Below, piece after piece: positions 1 to 9,007 of a DNA stretch of 59,065 nucleotides. The stretch comes from Rhodospirillales bacterium. Lineage in GTDB: Bacteria > Pseudomonadota > Alphaproteobacteria > Reyranellales > Reyranellaceae. The notes beneath the pieces were generated by a model. It was not told where the DNA came from, searched no databases, and saw only the letters and a program-made list of their open reading frames with translations. Where the stretch lies: positions 1 through 59,065 of the forward strand of contig WHTW01000032.1 of assembly GCA_009377525.1 (NCBI GenBank). Reading direction: 5' to 3'. Each line of letters opens with the position of its first letter. Within the stretch, counting starts at the first letter, position 1. A program made the translations under genes and the position numbers.

Positions 1-111
1 GGGGTAATTCACCGTCACCTTGGGCTTGAACATGTACTTCAAGGTGAGCGCGAAGCCCGCCACCAGCTCTGACAGCAGGAAGGAGCGCGCGGTACGATCG
101 AGCGAGGCCAT
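1..111 (-). CDS. nuoI: NADH-quinone oxidoreductase subunit I, 5' part only
   Basis: Only the first 37 codons are present; the gene runs off the left edge. The translation begins [17 protein letters not shown] and continues to KPKVTVNYP, which matches the N-terminus of alphaproteobacterial NuoI, the peripheral-arm subunit that carries two 4Fe-4S clusters (N6a, N6b). The cluster-binding cysteines lie beyond the window. The ATG at 111 follows the nuoH stop by 11 bases on the minus strand, consistent with continued translation along the nuo operon. Identification rests on the N-terminal sequence and its position after nuoH. Confidence 0.88.
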   Translation of the reverse strand, partial: MASLDRTARSFLLSELVAGFALTLKYMFKPKVTVNYP

Positions 112-122
112 CGTGCGACTCC

Positions 123-1160
123 CTAAAGCTTCGGAACCCAGCCGCCGAACTGCAGCACGGCGGCGGTGAGGACGACCCAGCCAAGTGACACGGGCAGGAA
201 CACCTTCCAGCCGAGCCGCATCAGCTGGTCGTAGCGGTAGCGGGGCAGCGTTCCCTTGGTCCAGCTGAAGACGAACAGCAGGAACGCGATCTTGAGCGCG
301 AACCAGACGACGCCGGGAACCCAGGTGAAGGGCGCGTACGGCACCGGCGACATCCAGCCGCCCAGGAACAGCACCGCGCCCAGCGCCGACAGCAGGATCA
401 TGTTGGCGTATTCGCCGAGGAAGAACAGGCCGAAGGTCATGGCCGAGTATTCGGTGTGGAAGCCCGCCACCAGCTCGGCTTCCGACATCGGCAGGTCGAA
501 CGGCGTGCGGTTGGTCTCGGCCAGCGCCGACACGAAGAAGATGACGAACATCGGCAGCAGCGGCAGCCAGAACCAGTTGAAGAACCAGCCAGACTGGGCC
601 AGCACCACCTTGGAGAGGTTGAGCGAGCCGACGCAGAGCAGGACCGTGATCAGCACGAAGCCGATCGACACCTCGTAGGACACCATCTGCGCCGCCGAGC
701 GCAGCGCGCCCAGGAAGGCGTACTTCGAGTTCGAGGCCCAGCCGGCGATGATGATGCCATAGACGCCGAGCGAGGAGATCGCGAATAGGTAGAGGATGCC
801 GACATTGATGTCGGCGATCACCCAGCCGTCGTCGAACGGTACTACCGCCCAGGCGACCAGCGCGGTCATGAAGGCGATCATGGGCGCGATGATGAACAGC
901 ACGCCGCTGGCGCTTGACGGGACGATGGTCTCCTTCAGCACCAGCTTCAGGCCGTCGGCCATGGGCTGCAGCAGGCCGAACGGGCCCACCACGTTGGGGC
1001 CGCGGCGGAGCTGGATCGAGGCCCACACCTTGCGGTCGACATAGGTCATGTAGGCAACGGCGACCAGCAGCGGCACCGTCACGGCCAGGCACTGCGCCAG
1101 GATGACGATCGCCTGGCCGAGCCAATTCGTCGTGAAAAAGCGGATCAGGTCGGCGGTCAT
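123..1160 (-). CDS. nuoH: NADH-quinone oxidoreductase subunit H
   Basis: A 345-residue polytopic membrane protein, the complex I subunit at the junction of membrane and peripheral arms that helps form the quinone chamber. It has about eight hydrophobic segments and the family signature near residues 43-70 ([20 protein letters not shown], then [12 protein letters not shown]). A second conserved stretch, [20 protein letters not shown], lies near residues 213-232 and corresponds to the acidic quinone-pocket loop. The length fits the family. The ATG at 1160 overlaps the nuoG stop by four bases (ATGA), so the two are probably translationally coupled. Confidence 0.97.
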   Translation of the reverse strand: MTADLIRFFTTNWLGQAIVILAQCLAVTVPLLVAVAYMTYVDRKVWASIQLRRGPNVVGPFGLLQPMADGLKLVLKETIVPSSASGVLFIIAPMIAFMTALVAWAVVPFDDGWVIADINVGILYLFAISSLGVYGIIIAGWASNSKYAFLGALRSAAQMVSYEVSIGFVLITVLLCVGSLNLSKVVLAQSGWFFNWFWLPLLPMFVIFFVSALAETNRTPFDLPMSEAELVAGFHTEYSAMTFGLFFLGEYANMILLSALGAVLFLGGWMSPVPYAPFTWVPGVVWFALKIAFLLFVFSWTKGTLPRYRYDQLMRLGWKVFLPVSLGWVVLTAAVLQFGGWVPKL

Positions 1161-3232
1161 CCCATCCTCCGCGCCCGCGCCAGATAGCGCTGCGCAAACT
1201 CCTCACGCGAGGCGATGCACTCGGCCATGGTGCGGGACGACCGGCTGATCGCGCAGGTCATGTAGAAGTTGGCGATCGGCGAGGCGAACATGGCGTCGCC
1301 GAGCGGACCCGACGCGCCGAACGTGCCCCAGCCGCCGGCCTGCTGCTGGTCGATCGCGGCGAAGCTCTTGTTGACGCATACCAGGCGCTCACGGACCTGC
1401 TCGAGCGTGTCGTACGGCAGGGTCTTGCCCAGGCGGTCGGACAGGGCGCGCAGGATCGCCCAGTCCTCGCGCGCGTCACCCGGCGGATAGGCGGCGCGGC
1501 GCGCGAGCTGCATGCGGCCTTCGGTGTTCACGTAGGCGCCGGGCTTCTCGGTGTAGGCGGCACCCGGCAGCACCACGTCGGCGCGGTTGGCGCCGGCATC
1601 GCCGTGGTGGCCCTGATAGATCACGAAGGCCTTGCCCAGCCGCTTGGTGGCGATCTCGTCGGCGGCCAGCAGATAGACCGCGGCGATCTCGCCCTTCTCG
1701 CAGCCGGCCAGGATGCCTTCGACGTCGCGGCCACCCTCGCCGGGCACCAACCCGAGATCGAGGCCGCCGACGCGGGCCGCCGCGGTATGCAGGACGGCAA
1801 AGCCGTTCCAGTCGTCGCGCACGGCCCCCAGCTTGTCGGCGAGCTCGCGCGCCAGGGCCAGCACTGCCGCGCCGTCGGGCCGGGCGAGCGCGCCCATGCC
1901 GAGGATGATCAAGGGGTTCTTGCCGGCCTTCAACTTCTCGAAGAAGCCAAGCTTGCCGTCGACCAGCTCGCGCAGGCTTGCCGGCCCCATGCCGAGACGC
2001 TCGACTGGATAGCTGAGGTCGTCGATCAGACCGATGCCGCCGATGGCGCAACGGCCGTGGAGGTAGCGCTTGCGGATGCGCGCGTTCAGCACCGGCGCTT
2101 CCCAGCGCGGATTGGTGCCGACCAGCAGGATGGCGTCGGCCTGGTCGATGCCGCGGATGCCGGCGTTGAAGATGTAGCTGCCGCGCGGCCCGCCCTCGAG
2201 CCTGGCGCCGTCCTGGCGGCAATCGATGTTGGGCGAGCCGAGACCCGCCATCAGGTCCTTGAGCGCCACCATCGATTCGGCGTCGCACTGGTCGCCGGCG
2301 ATGGCCGCGATCTTGGCGCCCTCGAGCTTGCCGAGCTTCTCGGCGATGGCGGTGAAGGCCTGGTCCCAGGTCGCCTCGACCAGCTTGCCGCCCTTGCGAA
2401 CGTACGGCCGATCGAGGCGCTGATAGCGCAGGCCGTCGATGGCGTGCCGCGTCTTGTCGGAGATCCACTCCTCGTTGACGTCGTCGTTCAGCCGCGGCAG
2501 CACGCGCATGACCTGCGCGCCGCGCGTGTCGACGCGGATGTTGGAGCCGAGCGCATCCATGACGTCGACCGACTCGGTCTTGGTGAGCTCCCACGACCGC
2601 GCCTCGAAGGCGTAGGGTTTGGAGGTGAGCGCGCCGACCGGACAGAGATCGACCAGGTTGCCGGACAGCTCGCTGGTCAGCGCATGCTCGACATAGGTCG
2701 TGACCTCCATCGACTCGCCGCGGCCGGTCGCGCCCAGCTCCTCCGTCCCCGCCACTTCGGTGGCGAAGCGGATGCAGCGCGTGCAGTGGATGCAGCGGTT
2801 CATCGAGGTCTTGACCAGCGGGCCCAGCTCCTTGTCGGGCACCGCGCGCTTGTTCTCGTGATAGCGGCTGCGGTCGAAACCGTAGCCCATCGCCTGGTCC
2901 TGCAGGTCGCACTCGCCGCCCTGGTCGCAGATCGGGCAGTCCAGCGGATGGTTGATCAGCAGGAATTCCATCACGCCCCTGCGTGCCTTCTGCACCATCG
3001 GCGTCGTGGTGAAGATCTCCTGCTTGTCGGCGACGGGCAGCGCGCAGCTCGCCTGGGGTTTGGGCGGGCCGGGCTTCACCTCGACCAGGCACATGCGGCA
3101 GTTGCCGGCGATCGACAGCCGCTCGTGGTAGCAGAAGCGCGGGATCTCGAGCCCCGCCAGCTCACAGGCCTGCAGGATCGTGATGCCGGCCGGCACCTCC
3201 ATCTCGACGCCGTCGATCTTGATCTTGGGCAT
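1157..3232 (-). CDS. nuoG: NADH-quinone oxidoreductase subunit G
   Basis: A 691-residue iron-sulfur subunit of the peripheral arm that carries electrons from the FMN module toward quinone. Three cluster sites are visible: a 2Fe-2S ferredoxin-like site (C34, C45, C48, C63), a His-Cys3 4Fe-4S site (H95, C99, C102, C108) and a 4Fe-4S site (C147, C150, C153, C197). The remainder is the molybdopterin-oxidoreductase-like fold that has lost its cofactor in complex I. The start has GGGAG upstream in the 15-base gap after nuoF. All expected cluster ligands are intact. Confidence 0.97.
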   Translation of the reverse strand: MPKIKIDGVEMEVPAGITILQACELAGLEIPRFCYHERLSIAGNCRMCLVEVKPGPPKPQASCALPVADKQEIFTTTPMVQKARRGVMEFLLINHPLDCPICDQGGECDLQDQAMGYGFDRSRYHENKRAVPDKELGPLVKTSMNRCIHCTRCIRFATEVAGTEELGATGRGESMEVTTYVEHALTSELSGNLVDLCPVGALTSKPYAFEARSWELTKTESVDVMDALGSNIRVDTRGAQVMRVLPRLNDDVNEEWISDKTRHAIDGLRYQRLDRPYVRKGGKLVEATWDQAFTAIAEKLGKLEGAKIAAIAGDQCDAESMVALKDLMAGLGSPNIDCRQDGARLEGGPRGSYIFNAGIRGIDQADAILLVGTNPRWEAPVLNARIRKRYLHGRCAIGGIGLIDDLSYPVERLGMGPASLRELVDGKLGFFEKLKAGKNPLIILGMGALARPDGAAVLALARELADKLGAVRDDWNGFAVLHTAAARVGGLDLGLVPGEGGRDVEGILAGCEKGEIAAVYLLAADEIATKRLGKAFVIYQGHHGDAGANRADVVLPGAAYTEKPGAYVNTEGRMQLARRAAYPPGDAREDWAILRALSDRLGKTLPYDTLEQVRERLVCVNKSFAAIDQQQAGGWGTFGASGPLGDAMFASPIANFYMTCAISRSSRTMAECIASREEFAQRYLARARRMG

Positions 3233-3247
3233 TATCTGCTCCCTGCC

Positions 3248-4531
3248 CTACTCGGCCGCCAGCTTTTCGGTGCGCGCGCGGATGCGGCGCTCCATCTCGG
3301 GGCGGAAATGACGGATCAGGCCCTGGATCGGCCAAGCCGCCGCATCGCCCAGCGCGCAGATCGTGTGACCCTCGACCTGCCGGGTGACGTCCTCGAGCGC
3401 GTCGATCTCGTCGATGCGCGCGTTGCCCACGACCATGCGTTCCATGACGCGCCACATCCAGCCGGTGCCTTCGCGGCAGGGCGTGCACTGGCCGCAGCTC
3501 TCGTGCTTGTAGAACTGGCTGAGCCGCGCGATCGCCTTCACGATGTCGGTCGACTTGTCCATGACGATGACCGCCGCCGTGCCCAGGCCCGACTTCTGGT
3601 CGCGCAGCGAGTCGAAATCCACCAGGACGGTGTCGCAGATCGACTTCGGCAGGAGCGGCACCGAGGCGCCGCCCGGGATCACCGCCAGTAGATTGTCCCA
3701 GCCGCCGCGCACGCCGCCGGCATGACGGTCTATGAGCTCGCGCAGCGGGATGCCCATCTCCTCCTCGACGTTGCATGGCTTGTTCACGTGCCCGGAGATG
3801 CAGAAGAGCTTGGTGCCGGTGTTGTTGGGCCGGCCGATGCCGGCGAACCAGGCGGCGCCGCGGCGCAGGATGGTCGGCGCGACCGCAATCGATTCGACAT
3901 TGTTCACCGTCGACGGGCAGCCATAGAGGCCCGAACCGGCCGGGAACGGCGGCTTCAGCCGCGGCATGCCCTTCTTGCCTTCCAGGCTTTCCAGCAGCGC
4001 CGTTTCCTCGCCACAGATGTAGGCGCCGGCGCCGCGGTGGACGTAGAGGTCGAAGTCCCAGCCCGAGCCGCAGGCGTTCTTGCCCAGGAGCCCCGCGTCG
4101 TAGGCTTCCTTGATCGCCGCGATCAGGGTCTGCGCCTCGTTGTAGAACTCGCCGCGCACGTAGATGTAGCCCGCGTTGGCGCGCATGGCGAAGCCCGCGA
4201 TCAGGCAGCCCTCGACCAGCAGATGCGGATCGTGACGCATGATGTCGCGATCCTTGCAGGTACCGGGCTCGGATTCGTCGGCATTGACCACGAGGTAATG
4301 CGGCCGGTCCTTGACCTCCTTCGGCATGAACGACCACTTGAGCCCGGTCGGGAAGCCCGCGCCGCCGCGGCCGCGCAGGCCCGACTTCTTCATCTCGTCG
4401 ATGATGGCGTCGGGGCCGCGCTCGAGGATCGCCTTGGTGCCGTCCCAGGCGCCGCGCGCGCGGGCGGCCGGCAGGCGCCAGTCGTGGAAGCCGTAGAGGT
4501 TGGTGAAGATGCGGTCCTTGTCGGCAAGCAT
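3248..4531 (-). CDS. nuoF: NADH-quinone oxidoreductase subunit F (NADH/FMN-binding)
   Basis: A 427-residue subunit that oxidises NADH through FMN. The NADH/FMN site signature [15 protein letters not shown] begins near residue 53, and [19 protein letters not shown] lies near residues 168-186. The C-terminal 4Fe-4S (N3) ligands are [11 protein letters not shown] and the later HTICALGD cysteine. Length is typical. It starts three bases after the nuoE stop, and AGGAGCG inside the nuoE tail is a plausible ribosome-binding site. It acts with NuoE and NuoG as the cytoplasmic dehydrogenase module. Confidence 0.97.
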   Translation of the reverse strand: MLADKDRIFTNLYGFHDWRLPAARARGAWDGTKAILERGPDAIIDEMKKSGLRGRGGAGFPTGLKWSFMPKEVKDRPHYLVVNADESEPGTCKDRDIMRHDPHLLVEGCLIAGFAMRANAGYIYVRGEFYNEAQTLIAAIKEAYDAGLLGKNACGSGWDFDLYVHRGAGAYICGEETALLESLEGKKGMPRLKPPFPAGSGLYGCPSTVNNVESIAVAPTILRRGAAWFAGIGRPNNTGTKLFCISGHVNKPCNVEEEMGIPLRELIDRHAGGVRGGWDNLLAVIPGGASVPLLPKSICDTVLVDFDSLRDQKSGLGTAAVIVMDKSTDIVKAIARLSQFYKHESCGQCTPCREGTGWMWRVMERMVVGNARIDEIDALEDVTRQVEGHTICALGDAAAWPIQGLIRHFRPEMERRIRARTEKLAAE

Positions 4532-4534
4532 CGT

Positions 4535-5110
4535 CTACTCGCTCCTCAAGGTGGTCGGCCCGCCTTCGGGCGCCGAGGTCTGGCGGTCGACCTGCGGCCC
4601 GGGCTTGGGTGTCTCGCCGCGCCGGAAGGCGTCGAGCACCTTCTGGAGCGAGGCCTCGTCGAGGTCCTCGTAGAAATCGTCATTGATCTGCACGACCGGC
4701 GCGTTCACGCAGGCGCCCAGGCACTCGACCTCCTGCACGCTGAAAGTCTTGCCGTCGGCGGCATGCTCACAGGCCTTCATGATCGCGTCCGAGCCGCGCA
4801 ACCAGCACGGCGTCGTGGTGCAGACCTGCAGCAGGTACTTACCCTTCGGCTTGAGCTGGAACATCGTATAGAAGGTCGCGATCTCGTAGACGCGGATCGG
4901 CGCCATATCGAGGAGCTTGGCGACCTCGTCCATCGCCGTGCGCGACAGCCAGCCTTCCTGGCGCTGCACCAGATCAAGCACGCCGATCACCGCGCTCGCC
5001 TGCCGGCCGGGCGGATAGTTCGCGATCAGAGCCTTGGCCTTCTCCAGGTACTCCGGCAAGAAGCGGAATTCCTCGACATAGGGCACGTCCATCGGATCGG
5101 CGGTGATCAT
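4535..5110 (-). CDS. nuoE: NADH-quinone oxidoreductase subunit E (2Fe-2S)
   Basis: A 191-residue thioredoxin-like ferredoxin subunit that binds the N1a 2Fe-2S cluster beside NuoF. The cluster motif is visible as CTTTPCWLRG followed by ECLGACVNAPVVQIND, giving the four expected cysteines. The N-terminal helical region (YPPGRQASAVIGVLDLVQRQ) is typical. The C-terminal tail after about residue 165 is Pro/Gly/Thr-rich and probably disordered. It lies 16 bases after the nuoD stop and three bases before nuoF. Confidence 0.96.
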   Translation of the reverse strand: MITADPMDVPYVEEFRFLPEYLEKAKALIANYPPGRQASAVIGVLDLVQRQEGWLSRTAMDEVAKLLDMAPIRVYEIATFYTMFQLKPKGKYLLQVCTTTPCWLRGSDAIMKACEHAADGKTFSVQEVECLGACVNAPVVQINDDFYEDLDEASLQKVLDAFRRGETPKPGPQVDRQTSAPEGGPTTLRSE

Positions 5111-5126
5111 GGCCTTCGATCGTCTC

Positions 5127-6311
5127 CTAGCGGTCGACCTCGCCGAACACGATGTCGAGCGAACCGATGTTCGCCGACATGTCGGCGAGCTGGTGGCCCT
5201 TGGTCATCATGTCGAGCGCAGCGAGATGCGGGAAGCCCGGCGCGCGGATCTTGCAGCGATAGGGCTTGTTGGTGCCGTCGGACACGAGATAGACGGCGAA
5301 CTCGCCCTTGGGCGCCTCGACGGCTGTATAGGTCTCGCCGGCCGGCACCTTGTAGCCCTCGGTGTAGAGCTTGAAGTGATGGATCAGGGCTTCCATCGAG
5401 TCCTTCATCTCGCCGCGCCGCGGCGGGGAGATCTTGCGGTCGTCGACGCGCACAGGCCCGGTCACGGTACGCAGTGCTGCGACGCACTGCTCCATGATGC
5501 GGGCGCTCTGGTACATCTCCTCGATGCGCACCAGGTAGCGCGCGAAGCAGTCGCCGGTCTTGCCGACCGGGATGTCGAAATCCATGCGCTCGTAGACGTC
5601 GTAGGGCTGCGACTTGCGCAGGTCCCACGGCAGGCCCGAGGCGCGGATCATCGGGCCCGAGAAGCCCCAGTCGAGCGCTTGCTGCGGGTTGACGACGCCG
5701 ATGTCGACCGTGCGCTGGCGGAAGATGCGGTTGTCGTTCAGCAGCTTCTCGATGTCCTTCATGAACGGGTAGAACTGCTTGATCCACGCGTCCATCGAAT
5801 CGAGCATGCCGTCGGGCAGGTCCTGGTGCACGCCACCGGGACGGAAATAGGCCGCGTGCATGCGCGAGCCGCTGACGCCTTCGTAGTACTCCATCAGGAG
5901 CTCGCGCTGCTCGAAGCCCCATAGCGGCGGGGTGAGCGCGCCGACGTCCATGGCGAACGTGGTGACGTTCAGCAGATGATTGAGGATGCGCGTGATCTCG
6001 GAGAACAGCACGCGGATGTACTGGCCGCGCTCGGGCGCTGTGATGCCCAAAAGCTTTTCGACGGCGAGCGCGTAGGCGTGCTCCTGGTTCATCGGCGAGA
6101 CGTAGTCGAGCCGGTCGAAGTACGGGACGGCCTGCAGGTAGCTCTTGTACTCGATCAGCTTCTCGGTGCCGCGATGCAGCAGCCCGATATGCGGATCGCA
6201 GCGCTCGACGATCTCGCCGTCCATCTCGACGACCAGGCGCAGCACGCCGTGGGCCGCCGGGTGCTGCGGCCCGAAGTTCATCGTCAGCGTTTTGATCTCG
6301 ACGTCGGACAT
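5127..6311 (-). CDS. nuoD: NADH-quinone oxidoreductase subunit D
   Basis: A 394-residue subunit of the quinone-reducing module related to the large subunit of NiFe hydrogenases. The N-terminal [16 protein letters not shown] carries the histidines that line the quinone site. The stretch [20 protein letters not shown] follows, and the C-terminus ends IVFGEVDR as in bacterial NuoD. It is separate from nuoC, unlike the fused NuoCD of E. coli, which agrees with an alphaproteobacterial source. It starts five bases after the nuoC stop. Confidence 0.97.
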   Translation of the reverse strand: MSDVEIKTLTMNFGPQHPAAHGVLRLVVEMDGEIVERCDPHIGLLHRGTEKLIEYKSYLQAVPYFDRLDYVSPMNQEHAYALAVEKLLGITAPERGQYIRVLFSEITRILNHLLNVTTFAMDVGALTPPLWGFEQRELLMEYYEGVSGSRMHAAYFRPGGVHQDLPDGMLDSMDAWIKQFYPFMKDIEKLLNDNRIFRQRTVDIGVVNPQQALDWGFSGPMIRASGLPWDLRKSQPYDVYERMDFDIPVGKTGDCFARYLVRIEEMYQSARIMEQCVAALRTVTGPVRVDDRKISPPRRGEMKDSMEALIHHFKLYTEGYKVPAGETYTAVEAPKGEFAVYLVSDGTNKPYRCKIRAPGFPHLAALDMMTKGHQLADMSANIGSLDIVFGEVDR

Positions 6312-6316
6312 GCGAG

Positions 6317-6931
6317 CTAACTCTTTGCCTTCTCGTCGGCCTTTTCGTCACCCGGCAGCACCTGGTGCGCGCCTTCCCACGGGCTCAGGAAGTCGAAACG
6401 GCGGAACTCCTGGGTGAGCTTCACGGGCTCGTAGACGACGCGCTTCTGCAGGTCGTCCCAGCGCACCTCGACGAAGCCTGTCAGCGGGAAGTCCTTGCGT
6501 AGCGGATGGCCCTCGAAGCCGTAGTCGGTGAGGATGCGGCGCAGGTCCGGATGGTCGGCGAACCACACGCCGTAGAGGTCGTAGGCCTCCCGCTCGAACC
6601 AGCCGGCCGAGCTGAACACCGGGGCAGCCGACGGCACCGGGGTCGCTTCATCGGTCGCGACCTTGACGCGGACGCGCTGGTTGTTCTTGAGGCTGAGCAG
6701 ATTGTAGACGACGTCGAAGCGCTTCTCGCGCTCCGGCCAGTCGACGCCGCAGACATCGACGAGCTGCTTGAACAGGCAGCGCGGATCGTCGCGCAGGAAG
6801 GTGAGCAGCCCGATCAAGCCTTCCGGCCGGGCGTCGATCATCAATTCGCCGAGACGGACGTAGGCCGCCATGACCGCGCGCTCGTTCGCCTGCGCGATGT
6901 ACTCGCCGAGTTCTTGCAGCGGTTCGGTCAC
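6317..6931 (-). CDS. nuoC: NADH-quinone oxidoreductase subunit C
   Basis: A 204-residue peripheral-arm subunit of the quinone module. The diagnostic stretch [14 protein letters not shown] leads into [20 protein letters not shown] near residues 118-152. I place the start at a GTG (6931) and not at the far upstream end of the open frame: that GTG overlaps the nuoB TGA in a four-base GTGA junction, and homology begins there ([11 protein letters not shown]). The C-terminal KADEKAKS tail is charged and probably flexible. Confidence 0.95.
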   Translation of the reverse strand: MTEPLQELGEYIAQANERAVMAAYVRLGELMIDARPEGLIGLLTFLRDDPRCLFKQLVDVCGVDWPEREKRFDVVYNLLSLKNNQRVRVKVATDEATPVPSAAPVFSSAGWFEREAYDLYGVWFADHPDLRRILTDYGFEGHPLRKDFPLTGFVEVRWDDLQKRVVYEPVKLTQEFRRFDFLSPWEGAHQVLPGDEKADEKAKS

Positions 6932-7464
6932 CGAATGATCGTCCCAGTCCTGCGGACCTTCTTCTGGAGCTGCAGCACGCCGTAGAGCAGCGCCTCGGCG
7001 GTCGGCGGGCAGCCCGGCACGTAGATGTCGACCGGCACGATGCGATCGCAGCCGCGCACGACGGAGTAGCTGTAGTGGTAATAGCCGCCGCCGTTGGCGC
7101 AGGAGCCCATCGAGATCACGTAGCGCGGCTCGGCCATCTGGTCGTAGACCTTGCGCAGCGCCGGCGCCATCTTGTTGGTGAGCGTACCGGCCACGATCAT
7201 GACGTCGGCCGAGCGCGGGCTCGGCATCGGCGCGAAGCCGAAGCGGTCGAGGTCGTAGCGGCTCATCCAGCAATGGATCATCTCGACGCCGCAGCAGGCC
7301 AGACCGAAGGTCAAGCCCCACATCGAGCCGGTGCGCGCCCAGGTGATCAGCTTGTCGAGCTGGGCCACGACGAAGCCCTTGTCGGCCAGGTCGTCGTTCA
7401 GCGCGCGCGACAGCGCCGCCTCGGCGACGGGGTTCTTGGTGGTGACCGGGGTCGTCACTCCCAT
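6928..7464 (-). CDS. nuoB: NADH-quinone oxidoreductase subunit B
   Basis: A 178-residue subunit carrying cluster N2, the last iron-sulfur centre before quinone. The tandem cysteines are in [10 protein letters not shown], and the other ligands are in [17 protein letters not shown] and [16 protein letters not shown] prefer the ATG at 7464, which has AAGGGAG seven bases upstream and overlaps the nuoA stop by 10 bases; an in-frame ATG at 7485 would add seven residues. It ends in a GTGA overlap with nuoC. Confidence 0.96.
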   Translation of the reverse strand: MGVTTPVTTKNPVAEAALSRALNDDLADKGFVVAQLDKLITWARTGSMWGLTFGLACCGVEMIHCWMSRYDLDRFGFAPMPSPRSADVMIVAGTLTNKMAPALRKVYDQMAEPRYVISMGSCANGGGYYHYSYSVVRGCDRIVPVDIYVPGCPPTAEALLYGVLQLQKKVRRTGTIIR

Positions 7465-7820
7465 TCCAACGCTCCCTTGCGCCATTCGTAGATGAAGCCA
7501 ACCGTTAGGACGGCCAGGAACAGCATCATCGACCAGAAGCCGAACAAGCCTATGTCACCTAACGCCACAGCCCATGGAAAAAGGAACGCGACCTCGAGGT
7601 CGAAAATGATAAAAAGGATGGCGACCAGGTAGAAGCGGACGTCGAACTGGCCGCGGGCGTCGTCAAAGGGCGCAAAGCCGCACTCGAAGGGCGACAGCTT
7701 CTCGGAGTTCGGGTTCTGGCGGGCGATGATGTAGGAACCGCCAACCGCGGCACAACAAATGACCAGCGCGAGGCCGAGGAAGATCAGGATCGGCAGGTAT
7801 TCCCTGAGAAGATCTTCCAT
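7455..7820 (-). CDS. nuoA: NADH-quinone oxidoreductase subunit A
   Basis: A small membrane subunit (121 residues from the ATG at 7820) with three hydrophobic helices. The family loop [21 protein letters not shown] is present, with the conserved cysteine and acidic residues of the quinone-chamber loop. An in-frame GTG at 7826 would add two residues, but GGGG is well spaced only for the ATG. It is the first nuo gene and lies just 51 bases after tRNA-Asp on the same strand, so tRNA and nuo transcription may be linked. Confidence 0.95.
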   Translation of the reverse strand: MEDLLREYLPILIFLGLALVICCAAVGGSYIIARQNPNSEKLSPFECGFAPFDDARGQFDVRFYLVAILFIIFDLEVAFLFPWAVALGDIGLFGFWSMMLFLAVLTVGFIYEWRKGALEWE

Positions 7821-7871
7821 CGCCACCCCTTCGCTCCGTGTGGCGCCCGTTCGGGCTGCCAGCGTTGGGGC

Positions 7872-7948
<77 letters not shown>

Positions 7949-7972
7949 GTAAGTTCCCAACGGCGCGCGAGA

Positions 7973-7999
7973 GATATAGGACCCCCTATATAGTGTCAA
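7973..7999 (-). promoter_or_regulatory. Candidate sigma70-type promoter for tRNA-Asp
   Basis: On the minus strand TTGACA (7994-7999) is followed after 15 bases by TATATC (7973-7978), about 25 bases upstream of the tRNA 5' end. The spacer is shorter than the usual 16-18, so the exact -10 is uncertain. It could also serve the nuo operon. Confidence 0.4.
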
Positions 8000-8181
8000 G
8001 CTTACCGCAGTAGCGAAGGCGTGCGTAAGTGTCGGAAATATCGATGCTTTCCGCACGTGGCGGCGAGCAGCGAAACAAGTTGAAGATTAGGAAAATCGCA
8101 TCTCTCGGCATCGACCAAAATGCCCGAGAACGGCCAGCGTTACGCCGCCGCGATCCGCCGAGATGTGCTAGAAGCGCCGCC

Positions 8182-8256
8182 GGGCGATTAGCTCAGCGGT
8201 AGAGCATTCCCTTTACACGGGACAGGTCGGCGGTTCGATCCCGTCATCGCCCACCA
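8182..8256 (+). tRNA. tRNA-Val (anticodon TAC)
   Basis: A 75-base cloverleaf. The acceptor GGGCGAT pairs with ATCGCCC, the D arm is AGCTCAGCGGTAGAGC, and the anticodon stem-loop CCCTTTACACGGG has anticodon TAC. The T arm contains CGGTTCGATCCCG, the discriminator is A, and CCA is encoded. It is transcribed away from tRNA-Asp. No integrase or duplicated 3' end was found that would mark it as an integration site. Confidence 0.97.
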
Positions 8257-8286
8257 TCCTGCTTCGCGCTATGCGCTTCGCAGGAT
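8256..8286 (+). other. Hairpin immediately after tRNA-Val
   Basis: ATCCTGC and GCAGGAT pair, with an inner GCGC/GCGC stem separated by symmetric TTC/TTC bulges. It begins at the last base of the encoded CCA. There is no downstream T tract, so it could be a processing or weak termination structure; it is not a standard intrinsic terminator. Confidence 0.45.
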
Positions 8287-8344
8287 CTTCCGCCGCACGG
8301 TGATTTGACCAGTTGGCAGCGGGGCTGGCTGAGAGGCCACCGGG

Positions 8345-8793
8345 CGGTGCATGCACTGCCGTCAGCGGCGGGAGAGGTTTCCGGCGTTTCCGGCGTTTCC
8401 GACAGAGAGCCTGGTGGCCCTTTGAAATCGTACCCCCTATGGGTTGGGTCTCCTTCCGAGTTCGGACAGTTACGCAAGTTTCGCAACCGGAATCGCTGCG
8501 TCGATGAGCCGAGCCCCGAGCCCGTCCCGTCCGGAGGCAAGCGGCCGGACGGGAGCGCGCAGCGCCTGCCCCGCCCTTTTGGTCTGGGATCGACGATGCA
8601 TAGAGCGGCAACGCGGGGAAGCAACGCAACAGGCCGGCAATATAACTCAAGTGCACGCCGTGTCAAGAACTGCGGTCGGCGGCAGCCAATTTCGTTTTCG
8701 CGAGTTTTTTCGCACCGTAGAGGGCCCCATCTGGCGGGTCGTCCGGGCGACGACACCACTCCTTGTGTCGCCGAGCCCGAGTGCCAGCAATGC
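8345..8793 (-). repeat. Long intergenic repeat family 1, copy A
   Basis: About 449 bp in a convergent gap, inverted relative to copy B (25937-26369) and in the same orientation as the divergent copy C (42195-42540). The minus strand reads in order: a block with GCGAAAAAACTCGCGAAAAC; a TTGACA-N16-TATATT promoter; a block containing CGCTCTATGCATCGT; a CCCGTCCGG/CCGGACGGG hairpin (8526-8553); a block GCGAAACTTGCGTAACTG; three 9-bp units of the CGGAAACGC type; and an end block with GCATGCA. I found no reading frame conserved across all copies. The remaining bases to 8907 show nothing I recognise. Confidence 0.85.
8639..8666 (-). promoter_or_regulatory. Promoter inside repeat copy A
   Basis: Minus-strand TTGACA (8661-8666), 16-base spacer, TATATT (8639-8644). 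The same arrangement recurs in copy B, which is why I take it as functional and not chance. It would transcribe leftward across the rest of the repeat toward tRNA-Val, antisense to it. Confidence 0.6.
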
Positions 8794-8907
8794 TTTCAAG
8801 CCAGCACCGCGCCCCGACAGGCCCGCGCAACGGCATCTCGATATCCTCGTCCGGCCGCGGGAGCTCCCTCGCGACCCAACTCAATCCGTCAAGACCTCTG
8901 CGCCGAG

Positions 8908-9003
8908 CTACGGGGCGTAAAGCCGCAGAACACCGTAGACGACAACACCGCCGAGCAGCACGGCGGCGATTACGCTGAGCGCGAACAGCTGGGCGCGGTT
9001 CAT
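8908..9003 (-). CDS. Possible 31-residue single-pass membrane protein
   Basis: An ATG frame of 31 codons starting four bases after the TRAP permease stop. The product starts MNRAQLFALSVIAAVLLGG and ends LRLYAP: a short polar start, one hydrophobic helix of about 20 residues and a short basic tail. I do not recognise a family. The tight spacing and clean membrane-helix composition suggest translation with the transporter, possibly as an accessory microprotein, but no strong ribosome-binding site is visible. Confidence 0.5.
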   Translation of the reverse strand: MNRAQLFALSVIAAVLLGGVVVYGVLRLYAP

Positions 9004-9007
9004 GGGC

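Noticed and set aside
1604..3691. Very long open frames opposite nuoG/nuoF and similar ones opposite the TRAP, molybdopterin and acyl-CoA dehydrogenase genes
   Set aside because: High G+C removes stop codons from antisense frames. The translations are Arg/Ala/Asp-rich low-complexity sequence without family motifs, while the opposite strand carries intact, well-known genes.
8182..8793. tRNA-Val with adjoining repeat as an integration site of a mobile element
   Set aside because: No integrase, no duplicated tRNA 3' end and no cargo genes nearby; the same repeat occurs twice elsewhere away from tRNA genes.
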